From Macrostomum hystrix (Eukaryota > Platyhelminthes > Macrostomidae), in assembly GCA_950097015.1 (NCBI GenBank), contig CATNEN010000038.1, positions 9,940,001 through 10,004,000 of the forward strand: a stretch of DNA of 64,000 nt, read 5' to 3'. Shown here piece by piece: positions 12,007 to 22,909 of this stretch. Below the pieces are notes generated by a model. It was not told the origin of the DNA, made no database searches, and saw only the letters and a program-made list of their open reading frames with translations. Position 1 is the first letter of the stretch. Each line of letters begins with the position of its first letter. Both the position numbers and the translations under genes were made by a program.

Positions 12007-13347
12007 GATCACCAAACTCCAACGTTAGATTAGACGAACAGGCAAAGTACGAGCTACATTCACCTTGAAACATATTACCCCGTGTTTTCCACCTTGAATC
12101 CTGCCAAGCGATTTTTATGATGTCCTTTATGATGACAAACATGAAAACGTGTCTCTCGTCGCCCGAGATATTGGTTGGGCTGACTACAGGACTAGTCAGG
12201 CTTCTCGATCTGTGAGTCTCATTAGACTGAAAAGCTCTGAAATGGCACCATGAAGTAATCTCCTTGACAAACTAAATGCTGATCAGAGCGGAAATGAAAG
12301 TCGACCTGAAGCAGCTTAGTGCAGTTTGAATTTCAAAGAAATGTGTTGGGATGCGGAAACAGGCTAATTTAGACGAAACTATGATGACAAAGAATAGGAA
12401 AATCAGCTGCGGAAAAAAGAGATTTAGCGGCGTTCAAAGTGAGGCCGAACATTAGAATACTATCCTAGCTCGATGCAGCAGTTCTCATGCTGCAGCGGTC
12501 TCAACTCACTCATACGCTGAGTGGACTTTGAAGTCCTCTGTGTACGAGTCATCGACATGTGAAACCGGACGAGCTCACAGCTCTCGGCCTCTCAGTGTCC
12601 CGGATTTTCACTCCGGACTCGAACAGTTCTCAAGCGGACAATGTGCAGCCTCGCATCGCATTTCTGAAATTGCAGAGGCTGTTTTGAGAGCAGGCTATTT
12701 TTTGAAATCGCGAGACGCCAAATCACAGTCTCAGGCCTTTGCTGATTGCTTTCTGTCCACATCATTGCAACTCTTTAAGTTGTCAGGCCATTTTCGTTTT
12801 CTCTAATGTTGAGCACAGCGGGCATAAGCTTTTAAAGCCTGTTCTTAAATAATGATAGAACTTGAAGGCACTTCCTAAATAAGAAAGTTAACAAAATCGA
12901 AAGCTGTGCAATACCATAATGAGTTGTTTTTTTACTTACGACGTTGCACTAGTAACAAACAGCATAACGGTTTTTGATTGGGTAGCACCCTTACACCCCC
13001 CTCTACCCTTACTCCTGCGCGGCTAAAGCCCATCTTAACGCCTCGCGCTGATTGGCTGTTGCTGCCCTCATCCCTCTGTGTGTATATACGCAGCGTTTCT
13101 GTCCCCCTGTTACGTAATTGTTAAATTAGTCAAGCCACTAAAGTGCAAGCTACAAAAACTTTTTAACAGTAGAAGAGTACAAGCGTCAACATTTACATTG
13201 CTGACAGAGTCAATCGATCAATGATCATCGCACTTGACCTTATACCGCGTTTTATTCTACGTGGTTAGTAGTTTTTTTACTTCAAGTTTAGTGCCACAGA
13301 TCAACAACCTGGTTAGAAACTGACGAATTACTCTCTGAAAAATCCAG
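12007..13347. other. 3' part of intron 1, unassigned
   Basis: Contains a 92-aa + strand frame at 12528-12806 with no recognisable motif. Otherwise unique sequence up to the exon 2 acceptor. Confidence 0.4.
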
Positions 13348-13492
13348 GCGTTCGGCATCCACTGCTGCGTCGAAGATTTTGCAACATGCGCTGCGCCAAG
13401 CGGGTCATCTTCGCAATCGTGTTCCTCAGCTACGTGCTTTGCCTCTGGCGACCGTTCATGCAGGTGTCAATCAATGTCAATGAGTTGCAGAG
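13348..13492 (+). CDS. Neuropeptide-type class A GPCR, exon 2 (ICL2-TM4)
   Basis: 145-nt exon entered in phase 1 after AATCCAG and left in phase 2 at a GTGTGT donor. Joined to exon 1 it reads ERYIGVRHPLLRRRFC, the typical second intracellular loop after the ERY motif, then TM4 (RVIFAIVFLSYVLCLW) and the start of the second extracellular loop. It is too short and too far from exon 1 (12,555-bp intron) to be found by ORF length alone; the exact phase match and continuity of GPCR topology support it. Confidence 0.9.
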
Positions 13493-13544
13493 GTGTGTTT
13501 TGCAGGCTTTTGCCAACATTTAGTGTGATGACGAACAAAATTAT

Positions 13545-13610
13545 GGGCCATTGATTGAATACTTTAGGAGATACAGACAAAATAAAAAAATATGGATATT
13601 TGAAATACCT
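13545..13610 (+). repeat. Fragment of dispersed repeat D
   Basis: TTGAATACTTTAGGAGATAC through TATTTGAAATACC resembles the 3' portion of the repeat at 50190-50410. It sits in intron 2 of the first GPCR. Confidence 0.45.
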
Positions 13611-13962
13611 AGCTCTTAGGTCTTAGACATGAACTTGTCTAAGCTGAACAGTAGCCTGAGAGCAGGGTAGTACTCGTACATTCTTGGTATTAGGCCAGTA
13701 AGATTCATCATATATTCCATTCGCTACTTTCTAATCTATAGTTATCAGCTGACCTTTAAGTGACCTAAAAGTTGAACCTGCAGCTCCACAAATTATAGCT
13801 GTTTTCGCAAAAGCTATTTTTAGAACCGCTACGCCAAGGAAGGACGATCCGTTTCTTTTGAAAGGCAGTATAAAATCGCACATGGCCTAAGAACTCTCTC
13901 GCTTGTTTGTGTCGCTTGGAGACTAATGCAGCAATAAGCATTTGCCAAATCCTACAACACAG

Positions 13963-14746
13963 ATGCTTGCCTCGCAGCGGGGTCAGCAAAGAGCTGTTCG
14001 TCCTTGACACCATCTTTGCCGCCATGCTGACCGTCATTCCATCCGGTCTGCTGTTTATGTTCAACGCGTTGATCGCCTGCCAGCTGCTTGTGCTTCGCCG
14101 GGCTCACACGAGCGCCAATCATGACATCATGGGTCACCAGTTTGCCTTTCTGCTCGTGCTAGTGTCGACCACATTCCTAGGCCTCACCTGGCCCTACTAC
14201 CTGTGCTGGCTGACTAACTTTGCCACGAAGTTCAACATTCGAACTGAACTGTTTGACTCGCTGAAATTCGATGGCACGGAGGACGGGCTGTATCAGTTCC
14301 GGATCGGTAGTGCGATCTACATGACCAAGACGCTGTACTACCTGTCCTACAGCATCAACTTCTTTCTGTACAGCTACTCCAGCAAGTACTTTCGCAGCGA
14401 GATGAAGCGCGTCTTCAGTGCCCAGCGAAGGCACGAAGATTCAGAGCGCTACTACCAGCACCAGAGCATGCTGCACGGCATGGGGCGCCTGCAGCAGCAG
14501 CAGCTTGGGGGCACCGCCGCTATCAGCAGCAGCAGCGTCAGCTACAACAACAGCAGCAGCTCACGGCGCTACCCAGCGGCTGCCGGGTCCGCCCTGCTGG
14601 ATCGCTACGAGCTCAACAGCCGCAGCGTCAGCATCAAACGAATGCCGACTATGCGGAAGCCCAAGAAGGAGGAGAGCACGGCTGAAATCCAGACCGTCGA
14701 GCAGCAGCCGATGATGGAGCCGGGAGCGGGTCTGCGAGCCGACTGA
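13963..14746 (+). CDS. Neuropeptide-type class A GPCR, exon 3 (ECL2-C-tail)
   Basis: Terminal exon, entered in phase 2 after CAACACAG; 784 nt complete the frame to a TGA. It begins with the ECL2 cysteine (RCLPRSGVS), then TM5 (FAAMLTVIPSGLLFMFNALI), TM6 with TWPYY in place of CWxP, and TM7 ending SINFFLYSYS, where NFFLY replaces NPxxY as in FMRFamide-receptor-like proteins. The cytoplasmic tail of about 130 residues is low-complexity (Gln and Ser runs) and basic. The last 21 codons and the sequence after them are duplicated 911 bp downstream. An ATTAAA at 14769 could serve as poly(A) signal, but would give a very short 3' UTR. The frame is open to about 13907, but the splice phase and the Cys support 13963. 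Confidence 0.92.
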
Positions 14747-15590
14747 TACCTGGATCGTCCAGTGTCTCATTAAATGAATGTTTTAGATATAGACATATAA
14801 TATTTTATTGCTTTGGTGTCCCCCGATAACATAAATTCTGCTATTAAATGTTGTGTTCATGGACTTAAAAACGCACCGTCTTTAATATTTTGTGGTTGCC
14901 GGTCGTCCTTGTCGAAATTGCTACAAATTATTTTGCGTTCTCAATTTTTTTTAATTTTTTATAGAGCCCCGCTGGATGTTTTGCCTGTAGTCCATCACTC
15001 CATCGGACACCAACATCACTCCATCGGATACCAATCTCACTCCATCAGACACCAACCTCACTCCATCGGACGCCAACCTCACTTTATTGGAAACCAACAT
15101 CACTCCATCGGACACCAACCTCACTCCATAGGACACCAACCTCAATCCATCGGATACCAATCTCACTCCATCAGACACCAACCTCACTTCATAGGACACC
15201 AACCTCACTCCATCAGACACCAACCTCACTCCATCGGACACCAACCTCACTCCATCAGACACCAACCTCACTCCATCAGACACCAAACCTCACTCCATCG
15301 GACGCCAACCTCACTCCATCAGACACCAACCTCACTCCATCGGACGCCAACCTCACTTTATTGGAAACCAACATCACTCCATCGGACACCAACCTCACTC
15401 CATAGGACACCAACCTCACTCCATAGGACACCAACCTCACTCCATCGGATACCAATCTCACTCCATCAGACACCAACCTCACTCTATCGGACACCAAACT
15501 CACCCAATTAGGCACCAACCTCTCGCGCACTCATATCTAGGTCGTTGCTGCACTCAAAAGCCGTGCGCCATCTTTCCCATTTTTTGCATG
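14680..15590 (+). repeat. Tandem duplication copy 1: GPCR last codons plus 3' flank
   Basis: Begins inside the last coding exon at GGCTGAAATCC and includes the final 21 codons, the stop, about 240 bp of AT-rich 3' sequence, a 21-bp minisatellite (about 14991-15522) and a terminal segment ending CTTTCCCATTTTTTGCAT. Copy 2 starts immediately at 15591. This copy carries the functional stop codon. Confidence 0.93.
14991..15522 (+). repeat. 21-bp minisatellite, array 1
   Basis: About 25 units that vary around CTCACTCCATCGGACACC followed by AAC (21 bp). As 21 is a multiple of three, frames stay open on both strands and encode seven-residue repeats (PHSIGHQ on +, DGVRLVS on -). I read these as by-products of unit length. 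Confidence 0.93.
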
Positions 15591-15657
15591 GGCTGAAATC
15601 CAGACCGTCGAGCAGCAGCCGATGATGGAGCCGGGAGCGGGTCTGCGAGCCGACTGA
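15591..15657 (+). pseudogene. Duplicated C-terminal exon fragment of the GPCR
   Basis: Duplicate of the last 21 codons plus stop of the neuropeptide-type GPCR, downstream of the true stop codon at 14744-14746. It has no splice acceptor or start of its own and would lie in 3' UTR or flanking DNA. Confidence 0.85.
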
Positions 15658-15904
15658 TACCTGGATCGTCCAGTGTGATCATTAAATGAATGTTTTAGAT
15701 ATAGAAATATAATATTTTATTGCTTTGGTGTCCCCCGATAACATAAATTCTGCTATTAAATGTTGTGTTCATGGACTCCAAAACGCACTGTCTTTAATAT
15801 TTTGTGGTTGCCGGTCGTCCTTGTCGAAATTGCTACTAATTTTTTGCGTTCTCAATTTTTAAAAAAATTTTATAGAGCCCCGCTGGATGTTTTGCCTGTA
15901 GTCC

Positions 15905-16633
15905 ATCACTCCATCGGACACCAACCTCACTCCGTAGGACACCAACTTCACTCCATCGGATACCAATCTCACTCCATCAGACACCAAACCTCACTCCATC
16001 GGACGCCAACCTCACTCCATCAGACACCAACCTCACTCCATCGGACGCCAACCTCACTCCATAGGACACCAACCTCACTCCATAGGACACCAACCTCACT
16101 CCATCGGATACCAATCTCACTCCATCAGACACCAACCTCACTCCATCGGACGCCAACCTTACTTTATCGGACACCAACCTCACTCCATCGGACGCCAACC
16201 TCACTCCATCGGACGCCAACCTTACTTTATCGGACACCAACCTCACTCCATCGGACGCCAACCTCACTTTATTGGAAACCAACATCACTCTATAGGACAC
16301 CAACCTCACTCCATCGGACGCCAACCTCACTTTATTGGAAACCAACATCACCCCATCGGACACCAACCTCACTCCATCGGACACCAACCTCACTCCATCA
16401 GACACCAAACCTCACTCCATCGGACGCCAACCTCACTCCATCAGACACCAACCTCACTCCATCGGACGCCAACCTCACTTTATTGGAAACCAACATCACT
16501 CCATCGGACACCAACCTCACTCCATAGGACACCAACCTCACTCCATAGGACACCAACCTCACTCCATCGGATACCAATCTCACTCCATCAGACACCAACC
16601 TCACTCTATCGGACACCAAACTCACCCAATTAG
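15905..16633 (+). repeat. 21-bp minisatellite, array 2
   Basis: Same unit family as 14991-15522, about 34 units, so the array has changed length since the surrounding segment was duplicated. Variants with TTTATTGGAAACC or TTTATCGGACACC recur in blocks. Confidence 0.93.
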
Positions 16634-16711
16634 GCACCAACCTCTCGCGCACTCATATCTAGGTCGTTGCTGCACTCAAACGCCGTGCGCCATCTTTCCC
16701 ATTTTTTGTAG

Positions 16712-16870
16712 CTTTAGATTTCTGAACGCGACGTCGTGAGTTTGAATCTCGGCCCAAGAGAAGCAACTTGCGTCTCTGAGCAAGAAAACTTATCTCCCAT
16801 TGTTTTCGTTCATCCAGTTGTTAAATTTTGCAGTATTAGCATCATCAGTATCGTTTCTTCGGGAATAACG
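16712..16870 (+). mobile_element. Degenerate SINE B-like fragment
   Basis: GTCGTGAGTTTGAATCTCGG resembles a decayed B-box region, and further on TTCATCCAGTTGTTAAAT and AGCATCATCAG match the SINE B body. The head is incomplete. Confidence 0.4.
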
Positions 16871-17971
16871 CCGATTAATAGCTTCAGCTCGCGCTCTTAG
16901 TTCAGTAGTCTTTGTTTCTGCACCACGTCAGGTTAAAAAATCTATAAAATATACATTTTTTTGTTGTTAAAAAATATATTTAAGCACCACACAAGCTTGG
17001 GCTTGTTAATTTTTGTCTGTCTAGTTCCGCGTGGGGCATTTACGAGTACATTGTCAGATATCAGCATCAGATGAGGATTAATTTCAAACAATGACTTCTT
17101 TCGTTCACGCCTGACTCACGATCATTCATAGACGACCGAATGATTTCTCTAAACCTTGTGGCCTTCGAATCCCAGACGCTCGACTGACTCGGAAAATTAT
17201 TCAGGCAGCCGAGCCCATCCTTCCTGCGCTTACAAGGTGTGGTCGGAACAATGTCTTGCCCTCCGTGTTTGCCCGATTTGGCGATTACCCTAGGTATCTA
17301 GCAAACATGCCTAGGGTTCTACACATAGGAATGATTAACAGTATAGAAAAACCACACGGGTGTATATCAAATAGACACGTATTTTCTGTATCTTCAAACA
17401 TATTCTACCAATCACCATGGCAAATGCAGGACTTCGTCTAAACTTTTCCGCTCATTCCGATAAAGCAACTTCCAGAATCACAAACATCGACATCGTCGAC
17501 ATATTCAATGATTCTCGTCGGGGTATCCGGTGGCAAAGTCCACCAATGTAGGCATAACTTTTCTGCTCACAAAATTTCATCATGTAACTGTCGGCTATTA
17601 TTGTTGTCATTGTTCTTCTAAAATTTCTTTCTAAAATTCCAACATATTAAAAGAACTTGACTTTATGGTAGTTGTAGATTAACTAGCTTAAATAGAATTT
17701 ACATTAACAAGCAGTGTAGTGAGAGGTAGCAGCCCAGGCAAAATCACCTCGTTCCTCACAAAACTCGTCATTGATTGCTTCTTATTAAATAGGGATGAAA
17801 TATTGAAGCCTTAAATCAATTATAAAGGTTTCTTCTGATTTTTAATACCATTAATTATTCAAATTATTCACAGAACGCAGAGATTTAATCAGTTCAGAAA
17901 GTTCTATTTAAACAGTTCTCTTTGCGTCCAACGCGTGAGTTAAAATTCACCTGGAATCATTTAACCTTGAT
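16871..17971. other. Intergenic sequence
   Basis: No gene seen. It contains one copy of dispersed repeat D on the minus strand (17432-17580) and otherwise AT-rich unique sequence. Confidence 0.4.
17432..17580 (-). repeat. Dispersed repeat D, minus copy
   Basis: The reverse complement contains TTGTGAGCAGAAA, GCCACCGGATACCCCGACGA, GAATCATTGAATATGTCGAC and GTGATTCTGGAAG. It aligns with plus-strand copies at 26765-26935 and 50190-50410. Confidence 0.65.
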
Positions 17972-18313
17972 TCACATCTCGCTCGCCTCCTGGTAGCGAA
18001 GAATCGTGTCGATGATGTCCTCGAATGTGACTGCCTTGGGTTTCTCGCTCTCCTGAGGCTTCTGGCTCGAGCCGAATAGAGCCTGGCGATGCCGAATCAC
18101 GTACTGGATGACGAAGACGATGTAGACTAACAGCAATGCTGCCGGAACAGACAGCAGTAGCAGGGGGTTTCGATGCCCCTTGACCGACTCTCGCAGTACG
18201 ATCTTATCATTCCGCAGGGTCTCTTCCAGCAGATGCCAGATTAAAGGCACTTCGTAATCGTACTGCTGCTCCGACGGGACGTTGCCGCGAACGCTGCTCA
18301 CATTTGATGACAT
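17972..18313 (-). CDS. Small single-pass membrane protein (113 aa)
   Basis: Uninterrupted 113-aa frame from ATG (18313) to TGA. Residues 1-46 are polar with two sequons (N4 and neighbours) and the acidic patch QQYDYEVP; residues about 48-72 (NPLLLLSVPAALLLVYIVFV and following) form one strong hydrophobic helix; the C-terminal 40 residues are charged (SSQKPQESEKPKAVTFEDII). With no cleavable signal peptide, the basic residues after the helix (RHRQ) suggest a cytoplasmic C-terminus. I do not recognise the family. It could be a single-exon gene or one exon of a longer gene. Codon use is CTG/GTG-rich like the verified receptors, which favours real coding. Confidence 0.55.
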   Translation of the reverse strand: MSSNVSSVRGNVPSEQQYDYEVPLIWHLLEETLRNDKIVLRESVKGHRNPLLLLSVPAALLLVYIVFVIQYVIRHRQALFGSSQKPQESEKPKAVTFEDIIDTILRYQEASEM

Positions 18314-18799
18314 TCGGAAAGATTTCTGAACGCTAGTGAGTGAGAAAACGCTTGAGGCATGAGTTGGCGGCGTTTATCAATCATATTCTCATTTGATTCC
18401 CATCCTTTTACCATAGATATAATTAATTATGCCTGCATCGGTGTTGAAGTGGAAGGTTTTATGCCTATTCTATTCTAAAAATAAACCTTCAATCACTGAA
18501 TCGATGAGGCATTCAATGAATCTATGCCATAGACAAAATCAATATTGGATAATTGAGTGTACATGATTTCCAGGATTTTATGTAGCGGACTATTCTACAG
18601 CGACTATTATAGACAAATTTGCAGCGTTCACAGGCGTCTTCGGAAATGAAAAATGAAGATTGTTGTTAGCAATCAGTTCTTAATATGGCATCTACGAGTA
18701 TTTTTGACTATTACGAACTAGGATTTGGACAGTTTAGGACAATTTAGGACAATTTATTGCAAGAACTAAAACGAATTATATAGAATAATTGATTACACC
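18314..18799. other. Upstream flank of the small membrane protein
   Basis: AT-rich sequence with no recognised repeat; presumably contains 5' UTR and promoter of the minus-strand gene. Confidence 0.3.
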
Positions 18800-18955
18800 T
18801 GCCCCAATAGCTAAGTGCGCAGCAGACCCACCCTCAATTACCTAGTACCTATTTAACAGATGGGTGGACTGAAGCAATGCAGAGTTGGGAATCGAACCCC
18901 GACCTTCAAGTCATAAGTCCGATGCTCTAACCATTAAGGCTACAACCCCTCTACT
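18800..18955 (-). mobile_element. tRNA-derived SINE, family B, minus copy
   Basis: The reverse complement reads GTAGCCTTAATGGTTAGAGC, then a B-box GGTCGGGGTTCGATTCCC, then TGCATTGCTTCAGTCCACCC and a TTAAATAGG tail region. It matches the copies at 21105 and 61905. Confidence 0.8.
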
Positions 18956-19265
18956 AGGCAACTACTCCTCTATTTCGCTACAATCTTTGAAAAGGTTGCC
19001 ATGATCAAAGCTGTCAAGTCAGTGCCTGAAAGTATAGCGACTTTTCTAGTCGATGGGGTGATTTCACTTTGATTAGAAACCTAGGGAAACCTACGAGTAT
19101 ATTGACAAGATACATCAAAGCTACTCGTAAATTTAGAGTCTCCGATTTTCTGCATCGCGCGGTTGTCATCATACAATTTTTTGCAATTTTGCCGCTATCG
19201 AATTTAATTAATTTAGTCACACAAGTAGATAAGAAAATGCTTTCAAGCCTTAGCGAGGTTATTGA

Positions 19266-19631
19266 TAATAATAATAATAATTACAGAAGGGCTGTGGGCA
19301 ATGGCAGATCATTTGGTGACAGTAGACACGCAGTTAGTGAGGAGGCTATTCCGTCCATTCCGTTGACTCCTGAGCACACACGCATACAGATACTGTACGC
19401 AGGCACACGCTCACATAGGTGTGTACATCTGCCCTGACTTTCTCATCTACAGGCAGTGTACACTCTCACTGTGCCTTGGAGGTCGGCCCTCAAGGGTGCA
19501 AAATGCACGACAAGCCACCAAGCTCTCTCTCCACGGCTGCGCCCCAAGTGAATGCGGCCTCGCCGCGGAATCGAGCTCAGGGACCTTGGTGCGAGAGGCA
19601 AACGCGTTGAACGGTCTGCCACTCACCCCCA
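19266..19631 (-). mobile_element. tRNA-Ser-like SINE, family C, minus copy
   Basis: Near full-length. Reverse complement: head GGGGGTGAGTGGCAGACCG, B-box-like GAGCTCGATTCCGCGGCGAG, body with AAGGCACAGTGAGAGTGTAC, and an (ATT)n tail at the low-coordinate side. Family C is the commonest mobile element in this window. Confidence 0.85.
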
Positions 19632-20027
19632 TTACCGAGTTTTGCATCTGGAAATGCTACTGCAAGTAGTTCTGACAGACTGTCTGTCACCTCCCTCACT
19701 ATTTTCCTACCTTACCATTTCGGATTATTTGCACTGTTCGCAACCTGGATTACTGTCAGTCAAGCAGGGAAAAGGCAGTTATTCTCAATCGGATGCAAAA
19801 GCCGAGGAAAAAAGATTTGAGCCGCTGTCCCTCAAACGGAGAAACGACAAAATAGCGAAAAAAGTTTTCTTGGCAACCCAGTAAGTTTCTTTGCAAGAAA
19901 GTTTTTTTGTTCGGTTGAGCGATTTCCAATAAAGGAAATAAGAAGATAAAAAGAATTTTGCAAAGGTGAAGTGATATTTGTTGTGTCATTCTTGCGACTA
20001 TAGATCTTTGCTGACATTTTGCAAACT

Positions 20028-20490
20028 GAATTGAAGGAATGAATGAATTGAACTAAAGGAATGAATGAATTGAACTGAAGGAATGAATGAATTGAGCTGA
20101 AGGAATGAATGAATTGAGCTGAAGGAATGAATGAATTGAACTGAAGGAATGAATGAATTGAACTGAAGGAATGAATGAATTGAATTGAAGGAATGAATGA
20201 ATGAATGAAGAAATGAATGAATGAATGAATGAATGAATGAATGAAATAATGAATGAATGAATGAATGAACGAACGAACGAACGAATGAATGAATGAATGA
20301 ATGAATGAATGAATGAATGAATGAATGAATGAATGAATGAATGAACGAACGAACGAATGAATGAATGAATGAATGAATGAAGGAATGAATGAACGAACGA
20401 ACGAATGAAGGAATGAATGAATGAATGAATGAATGAATGAATGAATGAATGAAGGAATGAATGAATGAATGAATGAATGAATGAACTGCA
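20028..20490 (+). repeat. GAAT tetranucleotide microsatellite and related units
   Basis: Eight irregular units containing GGAATGAATGAATTGAACTG pass into nearly pure (GAAT)n/(GAAC)n. Overlapping minus-strand frames read IHSF repeats in two phases and are not genes. Confidence 0.95.
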
Positions 20491-21104
20491 TGTACTATTG
20501 TATGAAGAGTAAAGCCGTCACTCTCGCATGATGTTGACACGGTCATAATTATCGGATTCATGTGGGTCAGAGTTCTAAACTTGCGTGTTGAAATGAATTC
20601 GCTCATTTGAATCATGCATGATTTCCCGCTGACAGACAAACTCATGAACTAATATGACTTTTGAAGGCCTTGTTTAGATCCTCATTGGACTCAAGTGTCA
20701 TGGATTAAATTTAGGAGCCAACTAGCATACCACCAAATTGAATTGAACTGATTTGTAGCATAGAATATTTAACATTGTCAAAAAGAACTAAGCTCATTCA
20801 TTCACAAAGTATTAAGTTGAGCTAATAGATTTTATCCACTTTCTACACTGACTTTTTCACTACTCAATTTGGATGCTCATCAATTGTTCTCATGTCAGAC
20901 TGCAGTTTAGCTCATAACTGCATGTTCTTCTAGCCATTAAGTTTGGACGCTTTGTTGGCTAATCTCAAAGGGCTTAAGTAGCCTATGCATGCAGCAGCAA
21001 ATTAAAGCACAGAGTCAGTAATATCAGGAATATATGTTAAGTCTAGGTAAAGTCTAGGTAATATAGTTAGTAAACATTATTATTACATAATAATCTATAG
21101 GGAT
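20491..21104. other. Intergenic sequence
   Basis: No feature recognised. Confidence 0.35.
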
Positions 21105-21735
21105 AGGTTGTAGCCTAGAGGTTAGAGCGTCGGACTCACGACTTGGAGGTCGGGGGTTCGATTACTGACTCCAATGGAACAATTTTTGTACTTTAGCAAG
21201 ACACTTAACTCTGCATTGCTTCAGTTCACCCAGCTGTTAAATTGGTGCTAGCATAAGCTGGGATAATTGAGGGTGTAAGTTGTAGAGCGGTCAACGCGTT
21301 TGCCTCTCTCACCAAGGTCCCTGAGCTCGAGTCCGCGGCGAGGCCACATTCATTTGGGGCGCAGCCGCGGAGAGAGAGCTTGGTGGCTTGTCGTGCATTT
21401 TGCACCCTTGTGGGCCGACCTCCAAGGCACAGTGAGAGTGTACACTCCCTGAAGATGAGAAAGTCAGGGCAGATGTACACACCTATGTGAGCATGTGCCT
21501 GCGTATAGTATCTGTGTGCGTGTGTGCTCAGGAGTCAACGGAATGGGCAGAATGACCTCGTTGACTGTGCGTCTAGTGTCATCAAAATGATGTGTCAATC
21601 GCCTGCTGCCCTCCTGCAATTATTAATATTACTTGTTGGGGTAATTGAGTGGCTGGGTGAGGCGTCCCACCAGTCCATGGACTGACCAGCCGTACGCAGC
21701 ATTCAGATGCGCCGCATCTGGTCCGATCGAGGCAG
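21105..21735 (+). mobile_element. SINE B interrupted by SINE C
   Basis: A SINE B head (GCCTAGAGGTTAGAGCGTCG, B-box GGGGGTTCGATTACTG) runs to about 21270, and the body resumes at about 21640 with GGGGTAATTGAGTGGC and CCAGTCCATGGACTGA. Between lies a SINE C copy. GGGATAATTGAG before and GGGGTAATTGAG after the insert look like the target duplication of SINE C. Confidence 0.8.
21271..21638 (+). mobile_element. SINE C nested in SINE B
   Basis: Starts GTAAGTTGTAGAGCGGTCAA, includes CCCTGAGCTCGAGTCCGCGG and CAAGGCACAGTGAGAGTGTA, and ends CCTCCTGCAATTATTAATAT. It is the plus-strand counterpart of the copy at 19266-19631. Confidence 0.85.
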
Positions 21736-22411
21736 GTGTTATCAATGATTATTAATAATTTAACTGCTCAATCGAGATTTCGAAAAAAAAACTAATTTCG
21801 AGTTTCAGTCGAGTCTAAATAACGCTTCACACACGACTGCACACGACAACACATCCTTCCACCAACACCAGCCAAATGGCACAGTAATAATCAATTATTT
21901 ATAGCAGGTTTATTTAGTCAGAACAGATCGACATAAATTCCGCCTAGATGTTTAGTAGATGGGCTGCTGCAGCTATCGCGCGGCACTTCCAAAGCCGTGC
22001 TGATTCGGACTGGTCCAGAATCAATCATGGTTTTTGAACTGATCACCAAATCTTAGCCCATGCAGAATTTCCCTAGACAAGCGGGCTAATGATATTGATA
22101 ATGATAATGATATAAGGCATTCAGTGAGCCGTGCTCTAGAGAGTCGCATGCAGAGATTGGTGGCTAGTTCCGCGAGCCAATGAGTTGCCTTGACGCGAAC
22201 TCTGGGAAGATGGGAAGATACTATTAATAAATTTGCAAATTGACGTCTTTTTCATGCAAGTCCCCAGGTAGATTCCAGTGCTGCTGTGTTGTGTTGCTGT
22301 GGGCTCACCATGAACAGGTAAGGACACAAGTTTGTTCTAATGAGCACGTTATGTTTATTTGGCATTATATGTATATCGTTATAAAAGTAATGACACTGTT
22401 ATTAATATGAT
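21736..22411. other. Region upstream of the adenosine-receptor-like gene
   Basis: No convincing coding exon. Since the receptor exon has no ATG of its own, its 5' exon may lie here or in the next few hundred bases; I could not identify it. Confidence 0.3.
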
Positions 22412-22693
22412 TTGCAGGAAAGCTTTGGGCACAAGACACAGACCTACACAGATACCGTACGCAGGCACACGCTCACACAGGTGTGTACATCTGCCCTGAC
22501 TTTCTCATCGTCAGGCAGTATACACTCTCACTGTGCCTTGGAGGTTGGCCCTCAGGGGCGTAAATTGCACGACAAGCCCCCAAGCCCTCTCTCCGCGGCT
22601 GCGCACCAAATGAATGTGGCCTCGCCGCGGAATCGAGTTCAGGGACCTTGGTCCGAAATTCAAACGCTTTTGACCGCTCTGCCACTCACCTCA
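22412..22693 (-). mobile_element. SINE C, truncated minus copy
   Basis: The reverse complement contains GAGCTCGATTCC-like sequence (decayed), CAAGGCACAGTGAGAGTGTA and CCTGCGTACGGTATCTGTGT. The 3' tail part is replaced by unrelated sequence. Confidence 0.8.
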
Positions 22694-22837
22694 AAAATTA
22701 CTTTAAATTATTTTACTGCGCAGTTAAACTTTCTGCAGTTTTGCTGATTTAAGTGAGTTTTCATTACTGAAATATTCACACGAAGCGCTGGGATTTAAAT
22801 TGTTTCTGACAAGAAATTCAAAGCTGATGAGATCATT

Positions 22838-22899
22838 CTATTCTGTTCTATTCTGTTCTGTTCTATTCTATTCTGTTCTATTCTATTCTATTCTATTCT
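22838..22899 (+). repeat. TTCTA/TTCTG pentanucleotide repeat
   Basis: About 12 units ending directly before CATAGGACAG, the probable splice acceptor of the next exon. It is pyrimidine-rich and may serve as the polypyrimidine tract. Confidence 0.9.
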
Positions 22900-22909
22900 C
22901 ATAGGACAG

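Larger units (their letters stand above)
793..13347 (+). other. 12.5-kb intron 1 of the neuropeptide-type GPCR
   Basis: Bounded by GTGAGC at the 5' end and CCAG at the 3' end. It is filled mainly with tandem repeats and mobile elements: SINE A at 851-1240, a GTT microsatellite, a 19-bp minisatellite, a hAT-like element with an internal 16-bp array, and a 6.8-kb 16-bp array. No host exon could be recognised inside it. Confidence 0.85.
15591..16710 (+). repeat. Tandem duplication copy 2 of the GPCR 3' end
   Basis: Near-identical repeat of 14680-15590, again starting GGCTGAAATCC and running through the 21 C-terminal codons, stop, 3' flank and minisatellite, ending CTTTCCCATTTTTTGTAG. It differs by point changes (for example AAACGCACTG versus AAACGCACCG) and by a longer minisatellite. 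The coding portion is a non-functional exon fragment, not joined to any upstream exon. Confidence 0.93.

Noticed and set aside
14813-16739. Long open frames on both strands (up to 255 aa) with seven-residue repeats
   Set aside because: They arise from the 21-bp unit, which keeps all phases open on both strands, and they sit in duplicated 3' flank.
19832-20645. Two minus-strand IHSF-repeat frames above 210 aa
   Set aside because: Products of the GAAT microsatellite.
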